A DNA stretch of 5,545 nt. Origin: Moorella sp. UBA4076. Lineage in GTDB: Bacteria > Bacillota > DSM-521 > Neomoorellales > Neomoorellaceae. The number at the start of each line of letters is the position of its first letter. Position 1 is the first letter of the stretch. Both the position numbers and the translations under genes were made by a program. Positions 5,545-5,545 of this stretch are shown here, piece by piece. Location: the NCBI GenBank assembly GCA_002383405.1, contig DFYS01000095.1, positions 6,730 through 12,274 of the forward strand. The letters are read 5' to 3'. Under the pieces are notes generated by a model that searched no databases, had not been told where the DNA came from, and saw only the letters and a list, made by a program, of their open reading frames with translations.

Positions 5545-5545
5545 G

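Noticed and set aside
1..5545. CRISPR arrays, tRNA/rRNA genes, insertion sequences or phage genes
   Set aside because: No regularly spaced repeats, no tRNA-like or rRNA-like sequence, and no transposase or integrase motifs were seen on either strand. Recurrent GGCCAGG-like words fit the GC-rich codon use of the genes.

Overview
The window looks like ordinary chromosomal DNA from a Gram-positive, low-branching Bacillota/Clostridia-type bacterium, probably a moderately GC-rich thermophilic anaerobe of the Moorella kind. This is an inference from three things: gene order resembling the Bacillus radA–disA–yacL–ispD–ispF block, strong GGAGG-type ribosome binding sites, and GC-rich coding sequence with AT-rich promoter gaps. 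I cannot confirm the genus without a search.

All six confident genes lie on the minus strand, so transcription runs from high to low coordinates. In that order they are: a YcdX-type PHP-domain metallophosphatase (about 5354 to 4569); the DNA-repair ATPase RadA/Sms (4556 or 4547 to 3186); a CarD/CdnL-type RNA polymerase-binding regulator (3043 to 2561); a YacL-type membrane PIN–TRAM protein (2387 to 1233); and the two isoprenoid (MEP pathway) enzymes IspD (1245 to 556) and IspF (556 to 80). The PHP and radA genes are 12 nt apart. The PIN–TRAM, ispD and ispF genes overlap, so they are almost certainly translated from one message. Gaps of 142 nt (before carD) and 173 nt (before the PIN–TRAM gene) carry extended -10 promoter-like sequences. 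The likely layout is therefore three transcription units that may read through: PHP–radA, carD, and PIN–TRAM–ispD–ispF.

Functionally the block mixes information-processing genes (RadA in recombination, CarD in transcription initiation, a putative RNA-binding PIN–TRAM nuclease at the membrane) with two steps of isoprenoid precursor synthesis. This mixture is familiar from Bacillota genomes. Compared with the Bacillus subtilis order, carD occupies the slot where disA (diadenylate cyclase) sits between radA and yacL.

I found no tRNA, rRNA, CRISPR array, insertion sequence or clear new system. The points most worth a second look are the probable CTG start of radA, the carD-for-disA replacement, the 173-nt structured leader of the PIN–TRAM gene with its fortuitously open reading frame, and the unresolved right edge, which has an open frame and a perfect 7-bp inverted repeat.
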